Assembly: GCA_946902875.1 (NCBI GenBank)
Contig: OX336340.1
Span: 9,405,566-9,469,565, forward strand
Reading direction: 5' to 3'
Origin: Nematopogon swammerdamellus
Taxonomy: Eukaryota; Arthropoda; Insecta; Lepidoptera; Adelidae
Length of the DNA: 64,000 nucleotides
This document shows positions 10,670 through 23,300 of the stretch, one piece after another. Position numbers and translations under genes: made by a program. Positions within the stretch are counted from its first letter, which is position 1. Each line of letters begins with the position of its first letter. The notes beneath the pieces were generated by a model. It was not told the DNA's origin, did no database searches, and worked only from the letters and a program-made list of their open reading frames with translations.

Positions 10670-12961
10670 AAAAAAACCCGACTGCGTAAAAAAATAACTT
10701 TAAATAAAAACTGAAAAGAAAAAAAACAAGTCCAGTAGTCTAGAACTCTGTTAAGTAATATTGAATAACTACACCATTGAAATAGTTTCATGATCGATAC
10801 ACACATATAATAAAACAAATAATAAACTCTAATGCGGAACATAGCGACTTTAACAGTCGGGACCCATTATTGGAATGTCAATGGGTCCCGACTGTTAAAG
10901 TCGCTATGTTCCGCATTAGAGTTTATTATTTGTTTTATTATATGTGTGTATCGATCATGAAACTATTTCAATGGTGTAGTTATTCAATATTACTTAACAG
11001 AGTTCTAGACTACTGGACTTGTTTTTTTTCTTTTCAGTTTTTATTTAAAGTTATTTTTTTACGCAGTCGGGTTTTTTTATTTTTTAAATTAATTTTTTTT
11101 ATTTTACACTTTTTAGTTAGGATTATAAAACCGTAAATTTCGTAATCTTGTCATTTCACTGAGAAAGTTAATATCGTGGTGATTATTAAGTAGCTTTCGG
11201 TGGTCTAAACTACTGATAATTTTATTGATTATTATTAATGATTGTCACGTGGTATCGAGACTAGGCACGAGAAGTGTAGGCGCCTGCGGTTGCGCATATT
11301 CAGCGTCCTCAGTTTATTTAAAATGGGTGTAATGCGAGCACGTCTCTTAGGCCGTTCGCAATACCTCACACACGAGTTCTGGACACGCTGAATACGCTTG
11401 GCCGTCCTCTCGAGGATGCAAGGACCGAAAACCACGTCGCAGTAATTAAAGTTGGACAGAACGGGTGATTCAGCCAACTGTCTCCGAACCTCCACACTGA
11501 CACAGTTCCGAAATTTGTACAGACTTTTAAGTTTGCCATATGACCTGCGAATTAGTTGCTCCACGTGGGCTTCAAATTTCAGCCCGCCGTCAATCAACAC
11601 GCCGAGATCCCTCCGATGTCGCGATGCGTATGGGAACGTTGTTTAACTTGAAACATGGACTGAATTGCATCATCTTACTGATCGCGTGCTTTTGCGTTTT
11701 TATTCGGGTTCAGGCCCAAGCCGCACTGCTCTGCTCTGAATAGGACTTATGACCTCCGAAAGTCCAGAGAACGAGTAAAAATATGACAGAATCTTAGTTT
11801 CTTAATTCATTTAAAAAAAGACTGACAGCATTTTCTTTTAAAAAGTTCGCTAGTTTACGCCCTTTCCAACGGTATACCAAATGTCATACAAATAATTCAC
11901 TATGTGGTCAAAATTAGGGACATAGACCAGAATAGAACGACAACACGGGCACTTGTAACAGGACCACTTACTTATCGATGGTCGCTTCCCGTACTGAGAG
12001 CGTTTTCCGGAGCATTTCCAAATTTAGAACATGTACCGGTCGCGCGGGCACTTTGTTCAATTCTCCAATATTAATGTTTAGACTCTTGCAAATTATCTCT
12101 AATTTTGATCACATAGTGAATGATTTGTATAAAATGTGGTATACCTTTGGAAACGGCGTAAACTAGCAAACTTTTTAAAGAAAACGACGCTCTCAATTGG
12201 TGTTGTTTTTTTTTTTAATGAATTAAGAAATTAAGATTCTGTCATCTTTTTACTCGTTCTCGGGACTTTGGGAGGTCATAAGTCCTTTTCATGGTATTAA
12301 CTTCATCAAATAATTTTTTTACTTAAACAAGAATACATAGTAAAATTCAATAAATTTTATTTCGTGCTGATACAAACATGAACAAAAAAGTTACAAGGGT
12401 TTAAAGCTGGGATTTTGGTAATTTTCAAAAATAAAGAAAAAAAAATCGTATCTCGATACCACGTGACACCTGACAAAAGGTATGTTAGGTCAAAACGTTG
12501 AAAATGACCCCACTTACCTACAAAAAAAACTTGTCGGCCGATATGCCGAGCATCCTGTATAATAAGAACTTTATCACAGCTCAATTATTATAAGAGTGAG
12601 AATGGCTGCTAACCAACTTTAAATCGTTATAGATCCTAAATGGTCATTCGAAATGAAAAATGATAAGAGAAACCTAGAGATCATTTTCAAATACCTATTC
12701 AACGATACCCCACTTAACATAGATAGTCAACTTAATTTTTTTTCTTTTTCACAATATGGCACCTAGTTGTCGCCATATTGAATTTTGATTACTGTCATGT
12801 CTTTAGTGACACTCGCAAGATTAAGACAAATCGATTGACGTAAGAATCATCAAAATCGGCCCACGCGTTTGGTTTCTAGTGTGCCACAAAGGAACAAACA
12901 TACATACATACATAGGCTGATAAACACATTACCCTCCTTTGCGTCGCGCAGTCGGGTAAAA
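10670..12961 (-). mobile_element. 2.3 kb repeat element, right member of the giant inverted pair
   Basis: Reverse complement of 1675-3967, near-identical over its whole length, with the same internal order (terminal palindrome, RT fragment, nested foldback, TATG run, CCCGACTGCG terminus). The two members face each other with their palindromic ends inward, 6.7 kb apart. Such similarity implies either very recent duplication, ongoing gene conversion, or an assembly error. Confidence 0.85.
11235..11615 (-). pseudogene. Second copy of the captured RT fragment
   Basis: Minus-strand frame whose translation is identical to that of 3021-3401. It has no independent coding significance; it is carried by the right-hand element. 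Confidence 0.7.
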
Positions 12962-13025
12962 ACATACATACATACATAGGCTGATAAACACATTACCCTC
13001 CTTTGCGTCGCGCAGTCGGGTAAAA
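12911..13025. repeat. Tandem duplication of the element's terminal 64 bp
   Basis: The end block CATAGGCTGATAAACACATTACCC...GCAGTCGGGTAAAAA occurs at 12911 and again at 12975 (period 64). The left element has it once, so the extra copy arose on the right side only, probably by slippage at the TACA repeats. Confidence 0.8.
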
Positions 13026-13136
13026 ATTATGTTTATGAAGGAGGAGTCAGCCAATCATATTGTTTAAATAGGTAGTAGATATGTTTCCCGAGTTCCCCGA
13101 GTGGCACTTTAAAACCAACGCCGATGACGAGTAACC

Positions 13137-13740
13137 AGAGGTTAGTCACGTGACATTTTCTCCATACAAAATCATCTTTCGTGGCTTATGTTTTCCCAGC
13201 CCCTAAACATTGGCCGATTTTTATAATTATTTTTTCTTGTAATAAGGACAGTCTAATCTACTTACCTTTTGTTTACATAGATTAAATATACGAGGACAGA
13301 GTTAAAATATGGTTTTTTGAACGAAAATAATTAAAATTTAATTTGTTGATGCCACGAAGTTCATTAAACTTTATAGGATTATCAGATAGGTACCTACGTA
13401 GATTGTAAAAATCGGATAAGGTTTTGTTTAGGGGTCGGAAAAACATAAGCCCCAAAAGACAATTTTGACGTAATTTGAAGGTATATTAGCTGAGAGCCTG
13501 CAGATGTCCCTCTTGCGTTGGTGGGGAGTGCGCGTGGCTAAAAGAGGCAGCCAAATATCTACATACATGTTGCCACGTGACTAACCTCTCTCTCTGCTCT
13601 TAAATAGGATAATTTTATCATAAACCCACGAAACCACTAATTAAACACATAATTACGAGTAGGTTAATTCAATAAAGCTTAATGAACTTCGTGTCATCAA
13701 CAAATTAAATTTTAATTGTTTTCGTTCAAAAAAACAATTT
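13137..13740. repeat. Overlapping inverted repeats upstream of GGCX
   Basis: Seen: AGAGGTTAGTCACGTG at 13137 pairs with CACGTGACTAACCTCT at about 13573-13588; inside, GGCTTATGTTTTCCCAGCCCCTAAAC (about 13173) pairs with GTTTAGGGGTCGGAAAAACATAAGCC (about 13427). A second pair, CGAAAATAATTAAAATTTAA (about 13321) with TTAAATTTTAATTGTTTTCG (about 13707), overlaps the first. At least two MITE-like insertions are superimposed. Confidence 0.6.
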
Positions 13741-13859
13741 ACTTAACTCTCTTTATTCATAATATGTTTATGCATTTACTTTGTTTTATAGTTCATAGCA
13801 TTAGTTTCGTAGGTAATAAATTCAGCTTCGCTTTCTAGAGCATCCTATACCTACCACCA

Positions 13860-13960
13860 TAGGGCGGCGATGGTGGGCGGCTACCGCCCGCCCCTACCCG
13901 CCCCCGCCCCACGCGACGCGGGAGTCCTGCCCTGCCTGCCTCATTCTCAGTCTCGACTTC
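13860..13960 (+). promoter_or_regulatory. GC-rich island, possible GGCX promoter or 5' exon
   Basis: A locally GC-rich, C-run-rich block (GGGCGGCGATGG, CCCGCCCCTACCC) about 200-300 bases before the GGCX start codon in otherwise AT-rich DNA. Its position suggests a promoter or 5' UTR; there is no direct evidence of transcription start. Confidence 0.25.
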
Positions 13961-14163
13961 ATCAACAGTCTTCGTTCAACACTCCTATTTTCTCTTTTGT
14001 AGAACTACCTATTGTAATATTTTACATTCAAACTTTATTTATTTTACAATAATGAAAAGACCTCCTGAATAGATTATTAAAAATTAAATTTGTACATTAC
14101 AAGTAATTAAATACTTATTTAAATAATAAAATTGTAATTATCTACCAGATATATTTCCTAACA

Positions 14164-14323
14164 ATGTTTCGAAAAAAACTGCAAAGTATATACACAAAGG
14201 TGGACAAAGTTTTTCAAGAGACCGTGGGGTTTCATTTGTTGGAGACTAGTTTCGCGAAAGTTGTGGAATATTTCTACCGAGAGCGGGATCCCTCCAGCCT
14301 TGGCATCACCAGGATGCTGTTCG
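14164..14323 (+). CDS. GGCX: GGCX coding exon 1 (residues 1-53)
   Basis: Starts at ATG 14164 (context ACAATGT) and ends TTC-G before GTAAGT at 14324, phase 1. Encodes a 53-residue cytosolic N-terminus ending RDPSSLGITRMLF, matching the segment just before the first membrane span of GGCX. The start is chosen because no in-frame upstream extension resembles the family; the N-end is 19 residues shorter than human. Confidence 0.9.
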
Positions 14324-17300
14324 GTAAGTAATCTAATATTCAGTTTAAAAGTGGATATAAACACACGTGGAACTTTGTCAAACATCAGTCTGCATGTATA
14401 CGTCTACTGCTGGACATACCCTCTCCTCTCCAATTTCCTCCGATCGTCCCAGTCTTCAGCGGTACGGAACCACTGCTTTAAGCCAACGGTACCTAATTCC
14501 CAATTACGGCGTGTGGTCTCCCCACCCTACGTTTTCCTGTCCACGGCCGCCAGTGTAGGACACGGTTACTCCAACGGGCGTCGTCTCTTTGACTTTGGGA
14601 GGTCATAAGTCCTTTTCATGGTATTAACTTCATCAAATGATATTTCTCCTAGAACAAGGATACATCGTAAAATAAAATAAATTTTATTTCGTGTAGATAC
14701 AATCATAAACATAAAAGTTACAAGGGGTTAAAGCTGGGAATTTGGTAATTTTCAAAAATAAAGAAAAAATAATCGTATCTCGATATCACGTGACACCTGA
14801 CAAAAGGTATCATGGGTCAAAACCTACCTACAAAAAAAATTCTCGGTCGATGTGCCGAACAGCCTTTATAGTTATAGTATCTCATCTGTGGCAGAGGTCT
14901 AGCTAGTGCGAAGGCGGCGCACTCGGGCATTCGGACATTTACGGGGGCTGCGAATACCATGTCGGCCGGCTAGGTGCACTTTACATTTATTTTACACTAC
15001 ATTTAGTTGTAAAAATACCTACAACCGTATGCAGGCCTGACGATGCTTCTGGACATCCCCGAGGAGCGCGGCGGGTCCACCATGGACCGGCGGTGGGGCG
15101 ACCCCAAGGACTGCCACTTCCCGCTTCTCCCCTTCCTGCGCGCGCTGCTCATGCCTTACATGGCCCTCGTTTACATTACCATGTGGCTCGGTGAGTTGCT
15201 CGACTGTTTGTCGTCGACGACGTGGTATTAAGTATTCTGTGACGTGATGTTAGACTCGACTGGACTTAGGACTGGAATACGAGAGATCGGAGGTTCGGAA
15301 TGCGGATGTGCAGCATAGAGTTTTATCAATTGTTTAAGAATGTAGGTATATGTGCACAATTCATAGTTTTATCAGTCACCTGTATGAAGAAGAACACCAT
15401 GAGATAACCTAGATTTACTGCAGTAGTATTATAGTAGGTACCCAAAAGTATGTGAATGTTAATGTTTAGAAGGTTAGTCTATTAATTAGATAGATATATT
15501 ACATATTTTGAAATGAAATGAAATGATTTATTTTAGTCCGGTCGCCCGTAGAACATTCATATTACCAAAAAGGTTACCGCTTGGCTTAGTGAAATTGTTA
15601 TAAATTACGGCATTTTAAACACAAAAACCCAAGTCTTAAAGATCGCGAATGGGCGCAACCGTATTCGGTGACAAGTCGAAAATCGCCAAAAATGTCGGTA
15701 AATTACTTTTTGAGGTTACCGATTCTTTTCACTATAGTTATGTTCTCCAGCTTATTTCAATTACCACACGTCATCGTAAGACCATGGCAAGTGGGCATAC
15801 ACTGGTTTAAGACCACATGAAGTCAGCCGATTTTGACGTTAAATTACTTTTTGAGGTTACCGCTTCAAATTTATACAGCAGCTAATAGACCCTCTGTACA
15901 AACCACATACCCATTTTAAGACCCTTTCTGTGGGCGCTTTAGATTTTAAGACCCATTTTGTCGGCGAAGAAAATTTTCAAAAAATTGTATTAAAGTACGT
16001 AAATACATACATAATGTACTTATCACACGCTGTATTCCGACAATCAGGGTAAGCAGAGTAATCGGCGTTGTGCTGCAAGTACACCTATAAGTCCTGTCGC
16101 CCGTAGAACATTCATATTACCAAAAAGGTTACCGCTTGGCTATGTGAAATTGTTATAAATTACGCCATCTTAAACACAAAAGCCCAAATCTGAAAGATCG
16201 CAAATGGGCGCAACCATATTCGGTGACAAGTCGAAAATTTCCAAAAATTTCAGTAATTTACTTTTCGAGGTTACCGCTTCTTATCACTGTAGTTATGTTC
16301 TCCAGCTTATTTCAATTACCACACGTCATCGTAAGACCATGGCAAGTGGGCATACACTGATTTAAGACCACATGAAGTCAGCCGATTTTTAAGATAATTT
16401 ACTTTTTGAGGTTACCGCTTCAAATTTATACAGCAGCTAATAGACCCTTTGTACAAACCACATACCCATTTTAAGACCCTTTCTGTGGGCGCTTTAGATT
16501 TTAAGACCCATTTTGTCGGCGAAGAAAAATTTCAAAAAATGGTATTAAAGTACGTAAATACATACATAATGTACATACCACACGCTGCATTCCGACAAAC
16601 AGGGTAAGCAGAGTAATCGGCGTTGTGCTGCAAGTACACCTAGTCCTCTCGCCCGTAGAACATTCATATTACCAAAAAGGTTACCGCTTGGCTGTGTGAA
16701 ATTGTTATAAAATACGCCATTTTAAACACGAAAACCCAAATCTGAAAGATCACAAATGGGCGCAACCATATTCGGTGACAAGTCGAAAATCTCCAAAAAT
16801 GTCAGTAATTTACTTTTCGAGGTTACCGCTTCTTTTCACTGTAGTTATGTTCTCCAGCTTATTTCAATTACCACACGTCATCGTAAGACCATGGCAAGTC
16901 GGCATATACTGATTTAAGACCACATGAAGTCAGCCGATTTTGACGATAATTTACTTTTTGAGGTTACTGCTTCAAATTTATACAGCAGCTAATAGACCCT
17001 CTGTACAAACCACATACCCATTTTAAGACCCTTTCTGTGGGCGCTTTAGATTTTAAGACCCATTTTATCGGCGAAGAAAAATTTAAAAAAATGGTATTAA
17101 AGTACGTAAATACATACATAATGTACATACCACACGCTGCATTCCGACAATCAGGGTAAGCAGGGTAAACGGCGTTGTGCTGCAAGTACACCTAGTCCTG
17201 TCGCCCGTAGAACATTTTAGATTAGAGCATAGTTTTTGTTTGGTTAAGAAGCGTCGTGACTCGCCGCGGTCCGTTCGTTAGGAGAGCTCGTTCGAAATTC

Positions 17301-20300
17301 CTAAAATTTGAGTTTTACATATTTGTATAAATACGAGTAAACTTAGTTTCTTTGTAAAATATGAACTTATACGAATAAGCTAACCAATTTCTGACGACAC
17401 ATCGTCTGGCAAACGAATTCTGCTATATTTGGTTGGACAAACACTTTTTACACTTATTCAAACATTTTTCTGTAAAATTTATAATAGTTCCAGACATGTC
17501 TTTCCACTCATTGTTAGAAAAAAATACACATTATTTAACCGTAGGTTTTTTTTTTTTTTTTTTTTATGGAAACTGACACGGTTGGCTACATCACCTACAA
17601 CATCCGTGATGTCAGCCCATAACACCGGGTGAACTTGGTGCCACGTCAGTGCTTCCCTTCGGTCGTGCCGGCTACACTGAACTGGACGGAAAACACAAAC
17701 TATTTACATAGCCGTTTCGACCGACCTTTCATTCAGTGCGGTGGTACCAGCCCGGGCGGGATAAACCCTTACAGCCCGGGCGGGGTAAAACTTACAAAGG
17801 TCGGCGGCATCTAGTTTCACTAAATTTACATCACTGCGGGCGGAGTACGCGTGCGGTGCGCGGTGCGACTGACGGTGCGACGTCGCATCGCAAAAATCTG
17901 CGACGTAGTTTTAGGTAAAGTGCGATAATGCGACGTTGCATTGCAGTAATTTCCACATGAGCGCGGGTGGCGAGATGAATGACGAACGTTGTAGTGCTCC
18001 TATATTCTATTGCATGGTAATACAATATAGTATCAATACAAGGTTTATAACAGAACGTTTATACCAGCTCCACTGCATCTCTCCCCGTGCATGTCGTAAA
18101 AGGGATAAGGGCAAGATGCCGTGCTCAAGGGCGACAGGGTAGGCACCTCTCACCCTGGCACGGTCCTTCCATCATGCAGCAGGTGGGTTTTTGTTCTTAC
18201 TTGCTGCTCGATCGTTATCTTGTTCGATTACTTTGCTAAACCTTCGGTGTTGAGCTATAATTTATCGGTGTTCTTATAGCACAACGCCCATTACTCTTCT
18301 TACCCGGATTGTCGGAATACAGCGTGTGGTATGTACATGTATATGTATATATTCTTTATTGAACACCAATTTATAAAAATTAGGTACAATGGGCGAGCTT
18401 AATGCCGCGAGACATTCTATTCTAACTAACCTTTAGGATGTGGGAGAAGTACATGCAGGCGAACAAGAATAGTTAGTGGCAATGTGTTAGACTGTAAAGA
18501 AATATGTATTATACACTACATAGGAATACTACATAAATATTTTAATAAGCATATATATGTATATAATAAACATACATATTATGTACATTAATCGGTGGTA
18601 CCGTTGTGTAACACAATCAACTGAATGACAGTACATATTTATGTATGTACGTATTTTAATACCATTTTTTGAAAGTTTTCTTTGCCGACAAAATAGGTCT
18701 TAAAATCTAAAGCGCCCACAGAAAGAGTCTGATAATAGGTATGTGATTTGGACGGAGGGTCTATTAACTGCTATATAAATTTGAAGCGGTAACCTCAAAA
18801 AGTAAATTATCGTCAAAATCGTCTGACTTCATCTGGTCATAAATTAGTGTATGCCCACTTGCCATGGTCTTACGATGGCGTGTGGTAATTGAAATAAGCT
18901 GCAGATTATAACTATAGTGAAAAGAAGCGGTAACCTCGAAAAGTAAATTACTGACATTTTTGGAGATTTTTGACTTGTCACCGAATATGGTTGCCCCCAT
19001 TTGCGATCTTTCAGACTTGGGTTTTTGTGTTTAAAATGGCGTAATTTATAACAATTTCACATTGCCAAGTGGTAACCTTTTTAGTAATATGAATGTTCTA
19101 CGAGCGACAGGACTAGGTGTACTTGCAGCACAACGCCGATTACTCTGTTTACCCTGATTGTCGGAATGCAGCGTGTGGTATGTACATTATGTATGTATTT
19201 ACGTACTTTAATACCATTTTTTTTTATTTTTCTTCGCCGACAAAATTGGTCTTAAAATCTAAAGCGCCCACAGAAAGGGTCTTAAAATGGGTATGTGGTT
19301 TGTACAGAGGGTCTATTAGCTGCTGTATAAATTTGAAGCGGTAACCTCAAAAAGTAAATTATCGTCATAATCGGCTGACTTCATGTGGTCTTAAATCAGT
19401 GTATGCCCACTTGCCATGGTCTTACGATGACGTGTGGTAATTGAAATAAGCTGGAGAACATAACTACAGTGATAAGAAGCGGTAACCTCGAAAAGTAAAT
19501 TACTGAAATTTTTGGAAATTTTCGACTTGTCACCGAATATGGTTGCGCCCATTTGCGATCTTTCAGATTTGGGCTTTTGTGTTTAAGATGGCGTAATTTA
19601 TAACAATTTCACATAGCCAAGCGGTAACCTTTTTGGTAATATGAATGTTCTACGGGCGACAGGACTTATAGGTGTACTTGCAGCACAACGCCGATTACTC
19701 TGCTTACCCTGATTGTCGGAATACAGCGTGTGATAAGTACATTATGTATGTATTTACGTACTTTAATACAATTTTTTGAAAATTTTCTTCGCCGACAAAA
19801 TGGGTCTTAAAATCTAAAGCGCCCACAGAAAGGGTCTTAAAATGGGTATGTGGTTTGTACAGAGGGTCTATTAGCTGCTGTATAAATTTGAAGCGGTAAC
19901 CTCAAAAAGTAATTTAACGTCAAAATCGGCTGACTTCATGTGGTCTTAAACCAGTGTATGCCCACTTGCCATGGTCTTACGATGACGTGTGGTAATTGAA
20001 ATAAGCTGGAGAACATAACTATAGTGAAAAGAATCGGTAACCTCAAAAAGTAATTTACCGACATTTTTGGCGATTTTCGACTTGTCACCGAATACGGTTG
20101 CGCCCATTCGCGATCTTTAAGACTTGGGTTTTTGTGTTTAAAATGCCGTAATTTATAACAATTTCACTAAGCCAAGCGGTAACCTTTTTGGTAATATGAA
20201 TGTTCTACGGGCGACCGGACTATTTGTTATTCTCTATACATATCTCTCTATTACATATACATTATACAGGATGTTTCGGGATAGGGTTTCGTAACTTCAG

Positions 20301-23300
20301 GGTTCGAAAGGGGTCCATATTTAAAGACGAAAAGCTCTGCAACTTTCCCAGGTTCTGTCATTTTATAGTACTTTTTGTTGAAAATTGTTTCATCGAGTTG
20401 TGGACGGTTAACATCCGCCTTAAATAATAAACATAAAATTAATAACTTACATGATTTAACTAGTAGAATTAAAGTGTATAATATAGGTAAATTCGAAACA
20501 CTTAAATTTGAATGACATCAAAAGAAAAAGGGGACTGGACCGCGAATTGACCGTGGCACTACACCGGTAGCACTACTAGTAGTGCCACGGTTAAAATTCA
20601 TTTACCGTAGCACTACTAATTTAATACGGTAGTGCCACGGTTAAAATTAATTTACCGTAGCACTACTGATTTAATTTGATATAATCCTTAACAGTAGCAA
20701 AACCAGGGAAACCTGCATTTTGTGAGATTCCAAAGTGAAACTTTTTTCGCATTATTACTATAAGATTTTCTATTTTATAAGACTTTGTTTTGTTTACTTT
20801 GTCTTGTTGAACCTACCCTAGTTCTATATGTAAATAAGGGTAGGCTGGTGGAAAATACCATAGGCATTATGTGCTACCTTCTGTACAACAATATCTATAC
20901 ATACCTATAATAAAATCGTAAAGGTAAGACAGTCTGTACATTGAATATATTCGGAAAAAAACTAATCAGGGTGGCTTAAAATGAGATACTGAACATGTTA
21001 GAACAGTTTTTAAAATTTTTGTTTGTTTGTTTGTCTGTACGCTCATTCCGCAAAAACCACTGAACTGTATTTGACGAAACTTTGTGTAGTGACGGTGTAT
21101 GTATATCCCGGGTTAACATAATACGTTAAAAAATATTTTAAAAAATTAAACAATTATAAACATTATTGCGCGTCAAAAATGTCTACTTGTACGCGCATCA
21201 CGCAAAAACCACTGAACGGAATTTGACGAAACTTTTTATAGTGACAGTGTATATCCCGGATTAACATAATAATTAAAAATTATAATAAAAATCACGTAAT
21301 CCAAAGTAAAGGTAAAAAACAATTTTAAATGTCATGTTGACAACGGAGAACCGTCATCTCGACGTGAGCTGGCCGGTGACAAATTGTTTGATAAATAAAA
21401 AAAATAATTGAAAGTCGAAGTTATGTCGCTGTCATTGGTGCAATAAAATTTATATATCTGTTGCCCGCGGCATCGCTCGCGTGAAATTCGTATTTCAAAA
21501 AAAGAAAGTAAGTAACTAAAGGCGGACCCGAAGGCGGATCTGCGCTCACGTAAACGATATTCTTTCTCGATGAAAGTAACTAAGGGCGAGGCGGAAGGCG
21601 GAGCTGAGTTCTATTCTGGCCGAGCTCTATTCTGGAAGACCATAAACCTTCTCGAAGAAAGTAAGTAACTATGGGCGAGGCCGCAGGCCGAGTTGCGTTC
21701 AGGAAGAAGCTAAACCATCTTGAAGAAAGTAAGTAACTAAGGCGAGGCCGAAGGCCGAGCTACGTTCTGATAATTGAAAAACCATCTCGAAGAAAGCAAG
21801 TAACTAAGGGCGAGGCCGAAGGCCGAGCTGCGTTCAGGAAGAAGCTAAACCATCTTGAAGAAAGCAAGTAACTAAGGCGAGGCCGAAGGCCGAGCTACGT
21901 TCTGATAATTGAAAAACCATCTCGAAAAAAGCAATTAAATAATGGCGAGGCCGAAGGCCGAGCTACGTTCAGGAAGAAGCTAAACCATCTTGAAGAAAGT
22001 AAGTAACTAAGGGCGAGGCCGAAGGCCGTGCTCTATTCGGGAATACCATAAACCATCTCGAAGAAAACAAGTAACTAAGGGCGAGGCCGTAGGCCGAGCT
22101 ACGTTCTGACAAATGATAAACCATCTCGAAGAAAGCAAGTAACTAAGGGCGAGGCCGAAGGCCGAGCTGCGTTCAGGAAGAAGCTAAACCATCTCGAATA
22201 AAGTTAATTAATATTAAGATTGAGTTAATTTAATTTAAATTTTATTATAAAGTCCACGCTTCTGACGGCAAATATACCGTGCATCCTAGAACCTTGCGGT
22301 TATTCCCGGCTGGACGGCAAGAGGCCCGATGCTATCACCTTAGTGCCATGGACTAAGGGTAGTTCTTTGATGTGGGACGCCACTTGTGTTCTCACATTGG
22401 CTCCAAGTCACGTTAGGACATCTTCAAGAGAGGCTGGCGCGGCCGAGGCTGGGGCGGAGAGCCTCAAACGCAACAAAATATATAGAAATATAATTCAAGA
22501 TTTCGAATTTGTTGCGTTTGCGGTTGAAACCATCGGTCCGTGGAGCAGTGAAGCCAAAAGAAGCTTGGGCCTCTGCGTGTTGACGCAACTGGTGTCCCGC
22601 CATCAAGGGCTTATGTACTTCATTCAAAGGTTAAGCCTTGCCATCCAGCGGGGTAATGCCGCAAGTGCTCTAAGAACATTTTAAAATGCCCGTTTTTAGG
22701 TAGGTTTTAATTCTTTAGTTATTAATATTACTTTTTTATTTTTATGAAATAAATAGATTGAATAAACGATATTATATTCTAGCGAGGCCCGAAGGCGGAA
22801 GAGGGTTTTTGGTTTACCTGAACGCAGCTCGGCCTTCGGCCTCGCACTTAGTTACTTTCATTCTTCTTTGGAATACGAATTTCACGTGAGCGAATCCGCG
22901 GGCAACAGCTAGTGTGCAATAAACGTTTTTTTATTTGACTGATTTGTATTTTATTTTTCTCGCTAATTCCCAAAGAGAATACATGATACGTCATTGCTAA
23001 TTCCGGAGTATTTATTTATTCTGCCACTAGCTCCACTCTTTCATATTTTTGAGTAGGTATCTGGTATATGATTCTTACAAGTCCCAGATCATCACAATTC
23101 AAGGAGGAAACAAAAATGAAAAGGCTTAAAAGGCCATTGATAATTTTAATAGCAATTAAATAATGCTAATTATTTCATAAAGTAGGAATCATGACATTAC
23201 CCAGTGTTTATATTTATCAAAATATCTGCTATGCTAGGAAGTATATGCAGAACGCTACTCTTCATTCCGATATTCACCAGCATGACAATAGGAGTAAAAA

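Larger units (their letters stand above)
15536..20220. repeat. 4.7 kb palindrome of 0.55 kb satellite-like units (GGCX intron 2)
   Basis: Seen: GTCC-GTCGCCCGTAGAACATTC starts units at 15536, 16091, 16643 and (cut short) 17195, so three tandem units of 552-555 bp. The mirror array follows in reverse complement at about 18600-20220, with unit junctions near 19113 and 19668. Each unit carries AAGGTTACCGCTTGGCT, CCATGGCAAGTGGGCATA, GACCC-TTTCTGTGGGCGC and a GCTGTATTCCGACAATCAGGGTAAGC tail. Mirror partners share private differences (for example GACGTTAAATTAC in unit 1 and its mirror), so the array was inverted as a block. The central spacer 17213-18600 holds a SINE and other repeats. Related tail fragments are at about 18285 and 50172. 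Confidence 0.85.

Noticed and set aside
10271..10714. 147-codon plus-strand frame
   Set aside because: Hydrophobic AT-rich stretch running into a CTGTCCG-type repeat and the foldback end; no family features.
16964..17191. 75-codon minus-strand frame repeated at 19117-19344
   Set aside because: It repeats because the satellite unit repeats; no start context, no family, and other units have it broken.
15536..20220. CRISPR-like direct repeat array
   Set aside because: Units are 552-555 bp with no short repeat/spacer pattern, in a eukaryotic intron.
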